A stretch of 64,000 nt of DNA from Cupriavidus sp. MP-37 (lineage in GTDB: Bacteria; Pseudomonadota; Gammaproteobacteria; Burkholderiales; Burkholderiaceae): the NCBI RefSeq assembly GCF_020618415.1, contig NZ_CP085344.1, forward strand, positions 1,697,001-1,761,000. The letters run 5' to 3'. Of this stretch, positions 54,440-62,166 are shown one piece after another. Positions within the stretch are counted from its first letter, which is position 1; the number at the start of each line of letters is the position of its first letter. The notes under the pieces are model-generated. The model saw only the letters and a program-made list of their open reading frames with translations. It made no database searches and had not been told where the DNA came from. A program made the position numbers and the translations under genes.

Positions 54440-55432
54440 ATGACCCAATTGCCTCGCATCGTCGTATTGGCCACCGGTGGCACCATCGCCGGCGCGGCCG
54501 GCAGCGCCGCCAGCAGTGCTCGCTACCAGGCGGCGACCGTGCCGGTGTCGTCATTGCTGGCTGCCGTGCCGCCGTTGCAGTCGGTGGCCCGCATCGAGGC
54601 CGAGCAGGTGGCGCAGGTCGACAGCAAGGACATGACCTTCGCGCTCTGGCAAACGCTCGCGGCGCGGGTCGGGCACTGGTCGGCGCAGCCAGACGTTGCC
54701 GGGATCGTGATCACGCACGGCACCGATACGCTGGAAGAAACCGCGATGGCGCTGCACCTGACCCAAGCGTGCCCGGTGCCCGTGGTGCTGACCGCGGCGA
54801 TGCGTCCGTCGACATCGCTGTCGGCGGACGGGCCGCTGAACCTGCTGGATGCGGTGCGCGTCGCTGCCCATCCGGAAGCGCGCGGCAAGGGCGTGCTGGC
54901 CGTGCTGAACCAGCAGATCCACGCGGCACGGGACGTGGCCAAGGCGCATACGTCGGCGGTCGACGCCTTTGTCTCGCCCGGCGGGCCGCTGGGTTTCGTC
55001 CAGGACGACTACGTGCGCCTTGCCCGCGCACCGCGCGCGACCGGCGCCATCGGCCCGATGCCGGCGGCCTGGCCGGTGGTGGAAATCGTGGCGAGTTATG
55101 CCCAGCCGGGTCGGGTGGCGGTGGATGCGCTGGTGCAGGCTGGCGTCGCCGGGTTGGTGGTGGCCGCGGCCGGCAATGGGTCGGTCCATGAGGTGCTGGC
55201 AGCGGCGCTTGCAGACGCCGCGGCGGCCGGGGTGGCGGTGGTGCGCAGCTCGCGTACCGGTGCGGGCCATGTGGCGATCCCGCCGCAACTGAGTCCGGCC
55301 GATGGTGTGTTCGTGTCGGCCGCGGATCTCAACCCCTATAAGGCGCGCGTGTTGCTGGCGCTGGCGCTGGCGCAAGACGCGGGGCTGGCGCGCGACCCGG
55401 CGCGGCTGCAAGCAGTATTTGCCAGCGCCTGA
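54440..55432 (+). CDS. Asparaginase
   Basis: 330-aa L-asparaginase-type amidohydrolase. Nucleophile Thr in ATGGTIAG near the N-terminus, the second catalytic block VITHGTDTLEETA, and LTAAMRPSTSLSADGPLNLLDA. No convincing signal peptide, so probably cytoplasmic despite a type II-like core. ATG 54440 directly precedes the conserved core; the in-frame start at 54341 is rejected. Divergent from lexA but 139 bp beyond the nearer SOS box. Confidence 0.93.
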   Translation: MTQLPRIVVLATGGTIAGAAGSAASSARYQAATVPVSSLLAAVPPLQSVARIEAEQVAQVDSKDMTFALWQTLAARVGHWSAQPDVAGIVITHGTDTLEETAMALHLTQACPVPVVLTAAMRPSTSLSADGPLNLLDAVRVAAHPEARGKGVLAVLNQQIHAARDVAKAHTSAVDAFVSPGGPLGFVQDDYVRLARAPRATGAIGPMPAAWPVVEIVASYAQPGRVAVDALVQAGVAGLVVAAAGNGSVHEVLAAALADAAAAGVAVVRSSRTGAGHVAIPPQLSPADGVFVSAADLNPYKARVLLALALAQDAGLARDPARLQAVFASA

Positions 55433-55453
55433 TTTGCCCGTGTAATCAGTGGC

Positions 55454-55483
55454 TTGCGTTGTTGCCGCGCGGCGGGCTATAAT
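55454..55483 (+). promoter_or_regulatory. Promoter of rpsF-priB-rpsR-rplI
   Basis: TTGCGT, 18 bp, TATAAT; start near 55490 and a leader of about 60 nt. The sequence after the -10 resembles that at the rimP promoter (AATT-AAG-CTATTCAA). Confidence 0.7.
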
Positions 55484-55551
55484 TTAAGGCTATTCAACCT
55501 TGCCACACCGGACTCGTGACGCCCGGGTGGCTAATCCCAAAAGGAGCGTCA

Positions 55552-55926
55552 ATGCGTCATTACGAAATCGTCTTCATCGTCCACCCGGACCAGAGCGAAC
55601 AAGTGCCGGCCATGATCGAGCGCTACAAGCAGCTCGTGACCTCGCAGAACGGCAACGTTCACCGCGTGGAAGACTGGGGCCGTCGCCAGATGGCTTACAT
55701 GATCCAGAAGCTGGCCAAGGCTCACTACGTTTGCCTCAACATCGAATGCGGCAAGGAAACCCTGGCTGAACTGGAACACGCGTTCAAGTTCAACGACGCC
55801 GTCCTGCGCCACCTGATCGTGCAGACCAAGAAGGCCGAGACCGCACCTTCGCCGATGATGAAGGAAGTGCAGCGCGAAGAAGCCCGCAAGGCCGCGCAAA
55901 CGACCACCGAAGGCCAGGCCGCCTGA
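55552..55926 (+). CDS. rpsF: 30S ribosomal protein S6
   Basis: 124-aa S6, [19 protein letters not shown], which binds 16S rRNA with S18. AAAAGGAGCG lies just upstream of ATG 55552. C-terminal Ala/Glu/Thr-rich tail is typical. First gene of the S6 operon. Confidence 0.97.
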   Translation: MRHYEIVFIVHPDQSEQVPAMIERYKQLVTSQNGNVHRVEDWGRRQMAYMIQKLAKAHYVCLNIECGKETLAELEHAFKFNDAVLRHLIVQTKKAETAPSPMMKEVQREEARKAAQTTTEGQAA

Positions 55927-56015
55927 GTGCGGACTGCGGTGTGTGCCGCGGCTGACAGCGTCGGCCGGGGCACGGGCAGAAACAGCAAGGATTGCAACCA
56001 GCAAGAGGCCCCGCG

Positions 56016-56315
56016 TTGAACCAGCTTCGGCTTGCCGCCACCCTGGCGGAACGCGATGCCCTGCGCTATACCCCGGCCGGGGTCCCCGTCGTGAACTGCA
56101 TCCTGCAGTACAGCGGCGAGGCCGTCGAGGCGCAGACGCCGCGGCAGGTCGAGTTTGCAATCGCTGCGATGGGGATCGGCCAGGTTGGCCAGCGTCTGGA
56201 GCGGCTGCCGCTCGGCACGCTGCTCGACTGCGAAGGATTCCTGGCCCGCAAGCACCGCAACAGCAAGGCTCTCGTCTTTCACATCACTGGATGTAAAGCA
56301 TTCGAAAAGGATTGA
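56016..56315 (+). CDS. priB: Primosomal replication protein N (PriB)
   Basis: 99-aa OB-fold single-strand-binding protein of the PriA primosome. Family blocks are LTATLAERDALRYTPAG-like LAATLAERDALRYTPAG, PVVNCILQYSGEAVEAQ and KHRNSKALVFHITGC. Translation probably starts at TTG 56016 (NQLRL), preceded by AAGAGG; no ATG suits the conserved N-terminus. It lies in the usual place between rpsF and rpsR, 3 bp before rpsR. Confidence 0.92.
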   Translation: MNQLRLAATLAERDALRYTPAGVPVVNCILQYSGEAVEAQTPRQVEFAIAAMGIGQVGQRLERLPLGTLLDCEGFLARKHRNSKALVFHITGCKAFEKD

Positions 56316-56318
56316 ATC

Positions 56319-56597
56319 ATGGCATTCGTCAAACGTGACAACAAGAACAAGAAGCGCTTCCAGCAACAGAACCCGCTGTTCAAGCGCAAGCGCTTCTGCC
56401 GCTTCACCGTGGCTGGCGTCGAACAGATCGACTACAAGGATCTGGACACCCTGAAGGACTTCATCGGCGACAACGGCAAGATCACGCCCGCCCGCCTGAC
56501 CGGTACCAAGGCTCACTATCAGCGTCAGCTCGATACGGCCATCAAGCGCGCGCGTTTCCTCGCGCTGATGCCGTACACCGACCTGCACAAGAACTGA
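56319..56597 (+). CDS. rpsR: 30S ribosomal protein S18
   Basis: 92-aa S18 with a basic N-terminus ([18 protein letters not shown]) and the conserved core [30 protein letters not shown] and FLALMPYTD. It forms a heterodimer with S6 on 16S rRNA. 3 bp after priB. Confidence 0.97.
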
Positions 56598-56628
56598 TCA
56601 GGCCCTAGGTCCGTAAGGAGAGAACACG

Positions 56629-57081
56629 ATGCAAATCATTCTGCTGGAAAAAGTCGTCAACCTGGGCAACCTGGGTGACATCGTCAAGGTGAAGGACGGT
56701 TACGCCCGTAACTTCCTGATCCCGGGCAAGAAGGCCCGCCGCGCCACGCAATCCGCGATCGCCGAATTCGAAGTCAAGCGCGCCGAGCTGGAAAAGGCCG
56801 CTGCCGAGAAGCTGGCTGCCGCCCAGGCCGAAGGCGAGAAGCTGAACGGCCTGACCGTCCAGATCACCCAGAAGTCGGGTGTGGACGGCCGCCTGTTCGG
56901 TTCGGTGACCAACGCCGACATCGCTGAAGCCCTGGCTGCCCAAGGCTACAAGCTGGAAAAGGCGCAGGTTCGCCTGCCGAACGGTCCGCTGAAGACGGTT
57001 GGCGACCACCCGGTCAGCGTTGCGCTGCACACGGACGTCGTGGTCGACGTGACCGTGTCGGTGGTGGGCGAGAGCGTCTAA
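56629..57081 (+). CDS. rplI: 50S ribosomal protein L9
   Basis: 150-aa L9 with [17 protein letters not shown] and [16 protein letters not shown] in the N-domain, a connecting helix (about 45-75) and the C-domain with [16 protein letters not shown]. Anchors the L1 stalk base. ATG 56629 follows AAGGAGAG; ends the operon at an intrinsic terminator. Confidence 0.97.
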   Translation: MQIILLEKVVNLGNLGDIVKVKDGYARNFLIPGKKARRATQSAIAEFEVKRAELEKAAAEKLAAAQAEGEKLNGLTVQITQKSGVDGRLFGSVTNADIAEALAAQGYKLEKAQVRLPNGPLKTVGDHPVSVALHTDVVVDVTVSVVGESV

Positions 57082-57142
57082 GGACGCGCCGCCCGGCCGG
57101 CGCTCCGCGCCAGCCGAAGCCGCCGCAAAGCATTGCAAAAAA

Positions 57143-57170
57143 GGCAGGAGCCCCGGCTCCTGCCTTTTTT
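57143..57170 (+). terminator. Terminator after rplI
   Basis: GGCAGGAGCC / GGCTCCTGCC (10 bp) with a 2-nt loop, flanked by A-run and six T; likely also works on the opposite strand. Confidence 0.9.
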
Positions 57171-57244
57171 GTTGCCCGCCTGCCTTTGACGGTGCTGTCA
57201 CGGCGCTGTCGCCAAATGTCCGGCGAAGTGTGTCCGCCCGCCGT

Positions 57245-57250
57245 TATAAT
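57245..57250 (+). promoter_or_regulatory. -10-like TATAAT just before dnaB
   Basis: Perfect TATAAT ending 8 bp before the dnaB ATG, so a transcript from it would be almost leaderless. No -35 match at 17 bp. Could be fortuitous. Confidence 0.35.
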
Positions 57251-57258
57251 CCCTCCCC

Positions 57259-58650
57259 ATGAACGCGCCCGTCGCCGACCCCCAACTCGATAACCTCAAG
57301 GTCCCGCCGCACTCCATCGAAGCCGAGCAATCGGTGCTCGGTGGCCTGCTGCTGGACAATGCCGCCTGGGACCGCATCGCGGACTTCCTGTCCGAGGCGG
57401 ATTTCTACCGTTTCGACCACCGGATGATCTTCCAGAGCATCGCCCGGTTGATCTCGGCCACCAAGCCGGCCGACGTGATCACGGTCTACGAGATGCTGCA
57501 GGTGGCCGGCAAGGCCGAAGAGGTGGGCGGGCTGGCGTACCTGAACTCGCTGGCGCAGAACACCCCCAGCGCGGCCAATATCCGCCGCTACGCGGAAATC
57601 GTGCGCGAGCGCTCGGTGCTGCGCAAGCTGGTGACGGTGGCCGACGATATCGCCTCGGCCGCCTTCGCGCCCAAGGGCCGCGAGGTGCGCGAGCTGCTCG
57701 ACGAGGCCGAGTCCAAGGTCTTTGCGATTGCCGAAGAGGGCTCGCGCGGGCAGAAGGGCTTCCAGGAAATCCAGCCGCTGCTGACCCAGGTGGTGGAGCG
57801 CATCGACGAGCTGTATCACCGCGATTCGACCACCGACGTCACCGGCGTGCCGACCGGTTTCATCGACCTGGACAAGATGACCAGCGGCATGCAGCCGGGC
57901 GACCTGATCATTGTTGCCGGCCGCCCGTCGATGGGCAAGACCGCGTTTTCGCTGAACATCGGCGAACACGTGGCGGTGGAGCAGGGCCTGCCGGTCGCCG
58001 TGTTCTCGATGGAAATGGCGGGCACGCAGCTGGCCATGCGTATGCTGGGCTCGGTCGGCCGCCTCGACCAGCACCGGCTGCGTACCGGGCGCCTGCTCGA
58101 TGAGGACTGGCCGCGGCTGACGCATGCGATCCAGCGCATGAACGACACCCAGCTGTTTATCGATGAAACCCCGGCGCTGAACCCGATGGAACTGCGCGCG
58201 CGCTCGCGGCGCCTGGCGCGCCAGTGCGGCCAGCTGGGCCTGATCATCATCGACTACCTGCAGCTGATGTCGGGCTCCGGCGGCGGCGAGAACCGCGCCA
58301 CGGAGATTTCAGAAATCTCCCGTTCCCTGAAGGGCCTGGCGAAGGAACTGAATTGCCCGGTGATCGCGCTGTCGCAGCTGAACCGAAGCCTGGAGCAGCG
58401 CCCCAACAAGCGCCCGGTGATGTCCGACCTGCGCGAATCCGGCGCCATCGAACAGGATGCCGACGTGATCCTGTTCATCTACCGCGACGAAGTCTATAAC
58501 GCCGACTCGCAGGACAAGGGCACCGCCGAGATCATCATCGGCAAGCAGCGTAACGGCCCGATCGGCACGGTGCGCCTGACCTTCCTCGGCCAGTTCACGA
58601 AGTTCGACAACTTCAGCGGTGGCCCGGCCTTCTTCGACAACGACACCTGA
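57259..58650 (+). CDS. dnaB: Replicative DNA helicase DnaB
   Basis: 463-aa hexameric helicase. The N-terminal domain begins KVPPHSIEAEQSVLGGLLLDN; the RecA-like motor has Walker A GRPSMGKTAF (about 223) and motif IIDYLQLMSGSGG, plus RPVMSDLRESGAIEQDADV. Length is normal and no intein is present. ATG 57259 begins the family N-terminus. 177 bp after rplI. Confidence 0.97.
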   Translation: MNAPVADPQLDNLKVPPHSIEAEQSVLGGLLLDNAAWDRIADFLSEADFYRFDHRMIFQSIARLISATKPADVITVYEMLQVAGKAEEVGGLAYLNSLAQNTPSAANIRRYAEIVRERSVLRKLVTVADDIASAAFAPKGREVRELLDEAESKVFAIAEEGSRGQKGFQEIQPLLTQVVERIDELYHRDSTTDVTGVPTGFIDLDKMTSGMQPGDLIIVAGRPSMGKTAFSLNIGEHVAVEQGLPVAVFSMEMAGTQLAMRMLGSVGRLDQHRLRTGRLLDEDWPRLTHAIQRMNDTQLFIDETPALNPMELRARSRRLARQCGQLGLIIIDYLQLMSGSGGGENRATEISEISRSLKGLAKELNCPVIALSQLNRSLEQRPNKRPVMSDLRESGAIEQDADVILFIYRDEVYNADSQDKGTAEIIIGKQRNGPIGTVRLTFLGQFTKFDNFSGGPAFFDNDT

Positions 58651-58841
58651 CGAAGTCAAGCGGGTTGGCCATCCGCTGTGCCTTCCCGTCTCGTTTGTGC
58701 CAAATGCGCGGGCAATGTCCCGGTAACCCTGTAAAATATTGCGCTTTGATGACAGCCGCCATCCGCGGCCGTCATCCAGTGCGTCCGCTTAATCCCGCAA
58801 CACCATCCGCAGCGACACCACGCTGCCACAAGGAACATTCC

Positions 58842-59468
58842 ATGTTCGGCCGATTCATGCCCACCGAGGGCAAGTTCTTCGAATATTTCAACCAGCACGC
58901 CGACTGCGCGGTGACCGCCGCGCATGAACTGCAGGCCCTGGTCAACGACCTGCCCAACGCCGAGGCGCATGCCCGGCGCGTCCAGGCCACTGAAAAGAAG
59001 GCCGACCGCATTACGCACGACACCATCGACCTGCTGCACAAGACCTTCATCACGCCGCTGGACCGCGACGAGATCCACAAGCTCATCACGACCATGGACG
59101 ACATCCTGGACCTGATGGAAGACGTGGCCGAGACCATCTCGCTGTATGACGTGACCAACCTGACCGACGAGGCACTGCGCCTGGCCGCGATCTGCGTGCA
59201 GTGCTGCGACCAGGTCAAGATCGCCGTCGGCCTGCTCGAGGACATGGGCAACGCCAGCACCATCCTGAAGACCGCGCAGCAGATCGACCAGCTGGAATCC
59301 GAGGCCGACCGCGTGATGCGCTCGGCGATGTCCAAGCTGTTCCGGGACGAGACCGACGTCAAGCGCCTGATCAAGCTGAAGGCGATCTACGAGCAGCTCG
59401 AGACGATCACCGACAAGTGCGAGGACGTCGCCAACATCATCGAAGGCATCGTCCTGGAAAACGCCTGA
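58842..59468 (+). CDS. DUF47 / PhoU-like Pit accessory protein
   Basis: 208-aa all-helical protein with MFGRFMPTEGKFFEYFNQHA, the DUF47 start, and EKKADRITHDTIDLLHKTFITP and DMDDILDLMEDVAETI-like (TMDDILDLMEDVAETI) acidic metal-binding segments. Family members act with Pit phosphate transporters. Start chosen because AAGGAAC lies upstream; longer in-frame sequence is intergenic. It is 13 bp before pit, so one operon. Confidence 0.92.
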   Translation: MFGRFMPTEGKFFEYFNQHADCAVTAAHELQALVNDLPNAEAHARRVQATEKKADRITHDTIDLLHKTFITPLDRDEIHKLITTMDDILDLMEDVAETISLYDVTNLTDEALRLAAICVQCCDQVKIAVGLLEDMGNASTILKTAQQIDQLESEADRVMRSAMSKLFRDETDVKRLIKLKAIYEQLETITDKCEDVANIIEGIVLENA

Positions 59469-59481
59469 GGCGGCAATCGGC

Positions 59482-60489
59482 ATGCAGACCATACAAATGA
59501 GCCTGTGGGTGATCGCCTTGCTGGTGGCGCTGGCACTGCTGTTCGACTTCATGAACGGCTTCCACGACGCGGCCAACTCGATCGCGACGGTGGTGTCCAC
59601 GGGCGTGCTCAAGCCGCACCACGCGGTGGCGATGGCAGCGATGTGCAACGTCGTCGCGATCTTCGTGTTCCACCTGAAGGTGGCGGCCACGGTCGGCACC
59701 GGGACCATCCAGGGCGGGGTCGTGGACCACTATGTCATCTTCGGTGCGCTGGTCGGGGCGATCGCGTGGAACGTCATCACCTGGTACTACGGCATTCCGT
59801 CGTCGTCGTCGCATGCGCTGATCGGCGGGCTAGTGGGCGCCGCGGTGGCCAAGGCCGGCACCGGCGCGCTGGTGGCCAGCGGGCTGCTGAAGACGGTGGC
59901 GTTCATCCTGGTGTCGCCGTTCCTCGGCTTCCTGCTGGGATCGCTGATGATGGTGATCGTCGGCTGGACCTTCTTCCGCACGCCGCCATCGCGCGTCGAC
60001 CGCTGGTTCCGGCGGCTGCAGCTGGTATCGGCTTCGTTGTACAGCCTCGGTCATGGCGGCAATGACGCGCAGAAGACCATCGGCATCATCTGGATGCTGC
60101 TGATCGCCAGCGGCCATGTGCTGGCCGGCGACCCGCCGCCGACCTGGGTGATCGTCAGCTGCTACGTGGCGATCGGCATGGGCACGCTGTTCGGCGGCTG
60201 GCGCATCGTGCGCACCATGGGTCAGAAGATCACCAAGCTCAAGCCCGTGGGCGGCTTCTGCGCGGAGACCGGCGGTGCGCTGACGCTGTTCTTCGCCTCG
60301 GCGCTGGGCGTGCCGGTGTCGACCACGCACACGATCACCGGCGCCATCGTCGGGGTCGGCTCGTCGCAGAAGATGTCGGCGGTGCGCTGGGGCGTGGCCG
60401 GCAATATCGTCTGGGCCTGGGTGCTGACGATTCCGGCCTCGGCCTTCATGGCGGCGATCGCATGGTGGATCGGGCGCCATATCCTGTAA
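59482..60489 (+). CDS. pit: Low-affinity inorganic phosphate transporter (PiT family)
   Basis: 335-aa membrane symporter with about 10 helices. The two PiT signature loops are FDFMNGFHDAANSIATVV and GVPVSTTHTITGAIVGVGS; GIPSSSSHALIGGLVGA gives the inverted-repeat counterpart. It imports phosphate or metal-phosphate with protons. With the preceding DUF47 protein it forms the standard pair. Ends at a strong terminator. Confidence 0.95.
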   Translation: MQTIQMSLWVIALLVALALLFDFMNGFHDAANSIATVVSTGVLKPHHAVAMAAMCNVVAIFVFHLKVAATVGTGTIQGGVVDHYVIFGALVGAIAWNVITWYYGIPSSSSHALIGGLVGAAVAKAGTGALVASGLLKTVAFILVSPFLGFLLGSLMMVIVGWTFFRTPPSRVDRWFRRLQLVSASLYSLGHGGNDAQKTIGIIWMLLIASGHVLAGDPPPTWVIVSCYVAIGMGTLFGGWRIVRTMGQKITKLKPVGGFCAETGGALTLFFASALGVPVSTTHTITGAIVGVGSSQKMSAVRWGVAGNIVWAWVLTIPASAFMAAIAWWIGRHIL

Positions 60490-60513
60490 CGCGGGTCGAG
60501 CCCGTATAGAAAA

Positions 60514-60539
60514 AAGCCAGGCATCTGCCTGGCTTTTTT
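60514..60539. terminator. Terminator after pit
   Basis: AAGCCAGGC / GCCTGGCTT with loop ATCT, preceded by A and followed by T runs. Confidence 0.9.
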
Positions 60540-60567
60540 GCTGCTGAATTTCGCTTGCAGCCAGTTT

Positions 60568-60610
60568 GCTCCCCTCTCCCGCTTGCGGGAGAGGGGCAGG
60601 GGGTGAGGGC
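60568..60610. repeat. REP unit, copy 2 (inverted member of the pair)
   Basis: CCCCTCTCCCGC / GCGGGAGAGGGG with TT in the centre (60571-60596), followed by CAGGGGGTGAGGGC. Its reverse complement has the same order of parts as the interrupted unit at 60653/62109, so the two face each other across about 45 bp, a REP doublet (REPIN-like). Confidence 0.85.
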
Positions 60611-60652
60611 AGGCACTGGCATACCACCAGCCTATACTTCGTTGGCGAGCCC

Positions 60653-60670
60653 GGCCCTCACCCCAACCCT
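60653..60670. repeat. REP unit, copy 3, left fragment
   Basis: GGCCCTCACCCCAACC followed by CT: the left part of a REP unit. The palindrome that should follow is 1.4 kb away at 62109. Joining 60670 to 62109 restores a complete REP. Confidence 0.88.
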
Positions 60671-60673
60671 TAT

Positions 60674-60686
60674 ATGAACACCGCCC
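60674..60686. repeat. Subterminal inverted repeat, left end of the IS
   Basis: ATGAACACCGCCC; exact reverse complement of 62089-62101. Confidence 0.95.
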
Positions 60687-60719
60687 CGGTTGCAAGGTTT
60701 TGGAACCAGCTTGACGTCG

Positions 60720-60865
60720 CAGGATGGGGCTGCTGCCTTATATCCGGCCTGGAGCGAGTACTTGTTCTCGCGGGCCACAATGGAAGCTGCTGAGAACCGT
60801 CCTCAATCTCTCGCCACGGGCTTGTAAGCCGCTTGGGTTGGGGCAGGTTTGGGTTCCCACGGTCC
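60720..60865 (-). ncRNA. Putative bridge RNA (seekRNA) of the IS
   Basis: In transposase direction the RNA shows two loops. Loop A (60865 to 60794): stem GGACCGU/ACGGUUC, CCCCAACCC, hairpin GGCUU-AC-AAGCC, then GAGAG. CCCCAACCC equals 60661-60669 (left target plus core C); GAGAG pairs with CTCTC at 62107-62111 (core and right target). Loop B (60752 to 60720): stem CAGG/CCUG, AUAUAAG, hairpin GGC-AGCA-GCC, CCAUC. AUAUAAG pairs with CTTATAT at 60669-60675 (element left end); CCAUC equals 62103-62107 (element right end). A further hairpin GCGAG/CTCGC lies between (60754-60771). Known bridge RNAs of IS110 elements have just this two-loop, four-guide plan; IS1111-group RNAs lie downstream of the transposase, as here. 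Transcript ends are unknown. Confidence 0.75.
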
Positions 60866-60950
60866 TACCTGTTTCGTCATTGCTGTTTCTTGCCTGTGCA
60901 GCCGTGAAGGTTAATCAAGCGCTGGTTAAGGGAAGGTGATGCCCCCCGGC

Positions 60951-61973
60951 TCAGGCCGGGCGCAAGCTCACATGTCCGGGATCGTATTGGCGCCCATGGG
61001 CCATTAATGCCCAGGCTGTCCGGGCGATCTTGTTGGCCAGCGCCACGACCACCACGTTCTTGGGGCGCCGCTGCAGCATGGACAGTGCCCAGGCCGGCGG
61101 ATGTTTGGTGCGCGTGAGCATCGTGCGTCCGGCGTTGACCAACTGTCGTCGCACGTAAGCGTCGCCGCGCTTGCTGATGTGACCGAGCCGTACGTTGCCG
61201 CCCGTGCCGGTCTGCGCGGGAACCAGTCCCAGGCTTGCAGCGAAGGCTCTGCCTGAGCGGAAGGCCTGGGCACAGCCCATGGTCGCGACCAAGGCGGTGG
61301 CGGTAATGGGGCCGACGCCGGGAATCTTCTCCACGATCTGCGCGGCCGGATCAGACCTCAGCCATTCCTGGAGGTCACGCTCAACCAGTTGGATCTGTTC
61401 GTCGAGTTCGCGCAGCGCACAGACCTGCCGCTCCAGCGCGCGCATCAACAAGGGCGGTACGACCTGAGCGACCTCAGCCCAGCGCTGGCGCAGCTCGGCC
61501 CGGAAGGCCAGCCGCCCCGTGCGGAAGTGCAGGCCATATTCGCCCAGCAGCCCGCGCATCTGGTTGCTCTGCCGGGTGCGCGTCTTGACCAGCCCGTCCC
61601 GTATACGATGCAACGAGAGCACAGCCTGCTGCGCTTCGGTCTTGACCGACACGACCGGCATGTCGGGTTGCCGGGCTGCAGTCCAGATGGCTCGGGCGTC
61701 CGCCGCGTCGTTCTTGTTCGTACGCACGAAGGCGCGTACGTAACCCGGGTTGAGCAACACCACTTCGTGGCCAAGGCTCTGGATCTTGCGCGCCCACCAG
61801 TGGGCACCGCCACAGGCCTCCAGTGCGATCTGCCCAGGCTGGCAATTGGACAGGAATTCGATGAGCGCGGTGCGGCTGAATCGCCGGTTCTGGGGCTTCC
61901 CCGTAATGGGGTCTATCCAGTACATCTGGAACACTGTCTTTGCAATGTCCAGCCCATATGTCATAGCATTCAT
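60951..61973 (-). CDS. IS110-family transposase (IS1111 group)
   Basis: 340-aa recombinase. The N-terminal RuvC-like DEDD domain has D9 (GLDIAK), E52 (ALEACGGAHWWAR), D89 and D92 (KNDAADARAI). The coiled middle (about 130-210) leads to the Transposase_20 domain, IPGVGPITATALVA, with the candidate nucleophile Ser247 in RAFAASLGL. EACGGAH-WAR and the downstream non-coding RNA place it in the IS1111 group. ATG 61973 follows GGAGAG by 5 bp; upstream in-frame ATG 62024 lacks one. All catalytic residues are intact, so the element may be active. Confidence 0.95.
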   Translation of the reverse strand: MNAMTYGLDIAKTVFQMYWIDPITGKPQNRRFSRTALIEFLSNCQPGQIALEACGGAHWWARKIQSLGHEVVLLNPGYVRAFVRTNKNDAADARAIWTAARQPDMPVVSVKTEAQQAVLSLHRIRDGLVKTRTRQSNQMRGLLGEYGLHFRTGRLAFRAELRQRWAEVAQVVPPLLMRALERQVCALRELDEQIQLVERDLQEWLRSDPAAQIVEKIPGVGPITATALVATMGCAQAFRSGRAFAASLGLVPAQTGTGGNVRLGHISKRGDAYVRRQLVNAGRTMLTRTKHPPAWALSMLQRRPKNVVVVALANKIARTAWALMAHGRQYDPGHVSLRPA

Positions 61974-62088
61974 TTGGGCTCTCCTCGACCTTGAGTGTTG
62001 GATCGAACTTTCACTCTGGCACATCGATGCCGTCGGTCAAGCGAGAGCCCCTTTGTTTTCTAGGCCGCGGCCTGGCTTGGCGGTAGAT

Positions 62089-62101
62089 GGGCGGTGTTCA
62101 T
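62089..62101. repeat. Subterminal inverted repeat, right end of the IS
   Basis: GGGCGGTGTTCAT; exact reverse complement of 60674-60686. 62025-62088 holds the upstream non-coding part of the element with no further feature seen. Confidence 0.95.
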
Positions 62102-62106
62102 TCCAT

Positions 62107-62131
62107 CTCTCCCGCAAGCGGGAGAGGGAGC
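62107..62131. repeat. REP unit, copy 3, right fragment
   Basis: CTCTCCCGC / GCGGGAGAG with AA, then GGAGC. Continues the REP unit broken at 60670. Confidence 0.9.
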
Positions 62132-62166
62132 ACCCAAATGGTGATTCAAACTCCTGCGGCTACGCT

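Larger units (their letters stand above)
60671..62108 (-). mobile_element. IS110-family (IS1111-group) insertion sequence in a REP element
   Basis: 1438 bp. One transposase gene on the minus strand (60951-61973), 280 bp of non-coding DNA downstream of it and 135 bp upstream. Perfect 13-bp subterminal inverted repeats ATGAACACCGCCC (60674-60686) and GGGCGGTGTTCAT (62089-62101) sit 3 and 5-7 bp from the ends, as in the IS1111 group. CT occurs at both junctions (60669-60670, 62107-62108), so the exact boundary is ambiguous by 2 bp. Removing the element rebuilds the REP sequence. IS110-group elements known in other bacteria target REP palindromes. Confidence 0.93.

Noticed and set aside
58749..58755. 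Pho box upstream of the PhoU-like gene and pit
   Set aside because: One CTGTCAT half on the minus strand but no second half at 11-bp spacing on either side.
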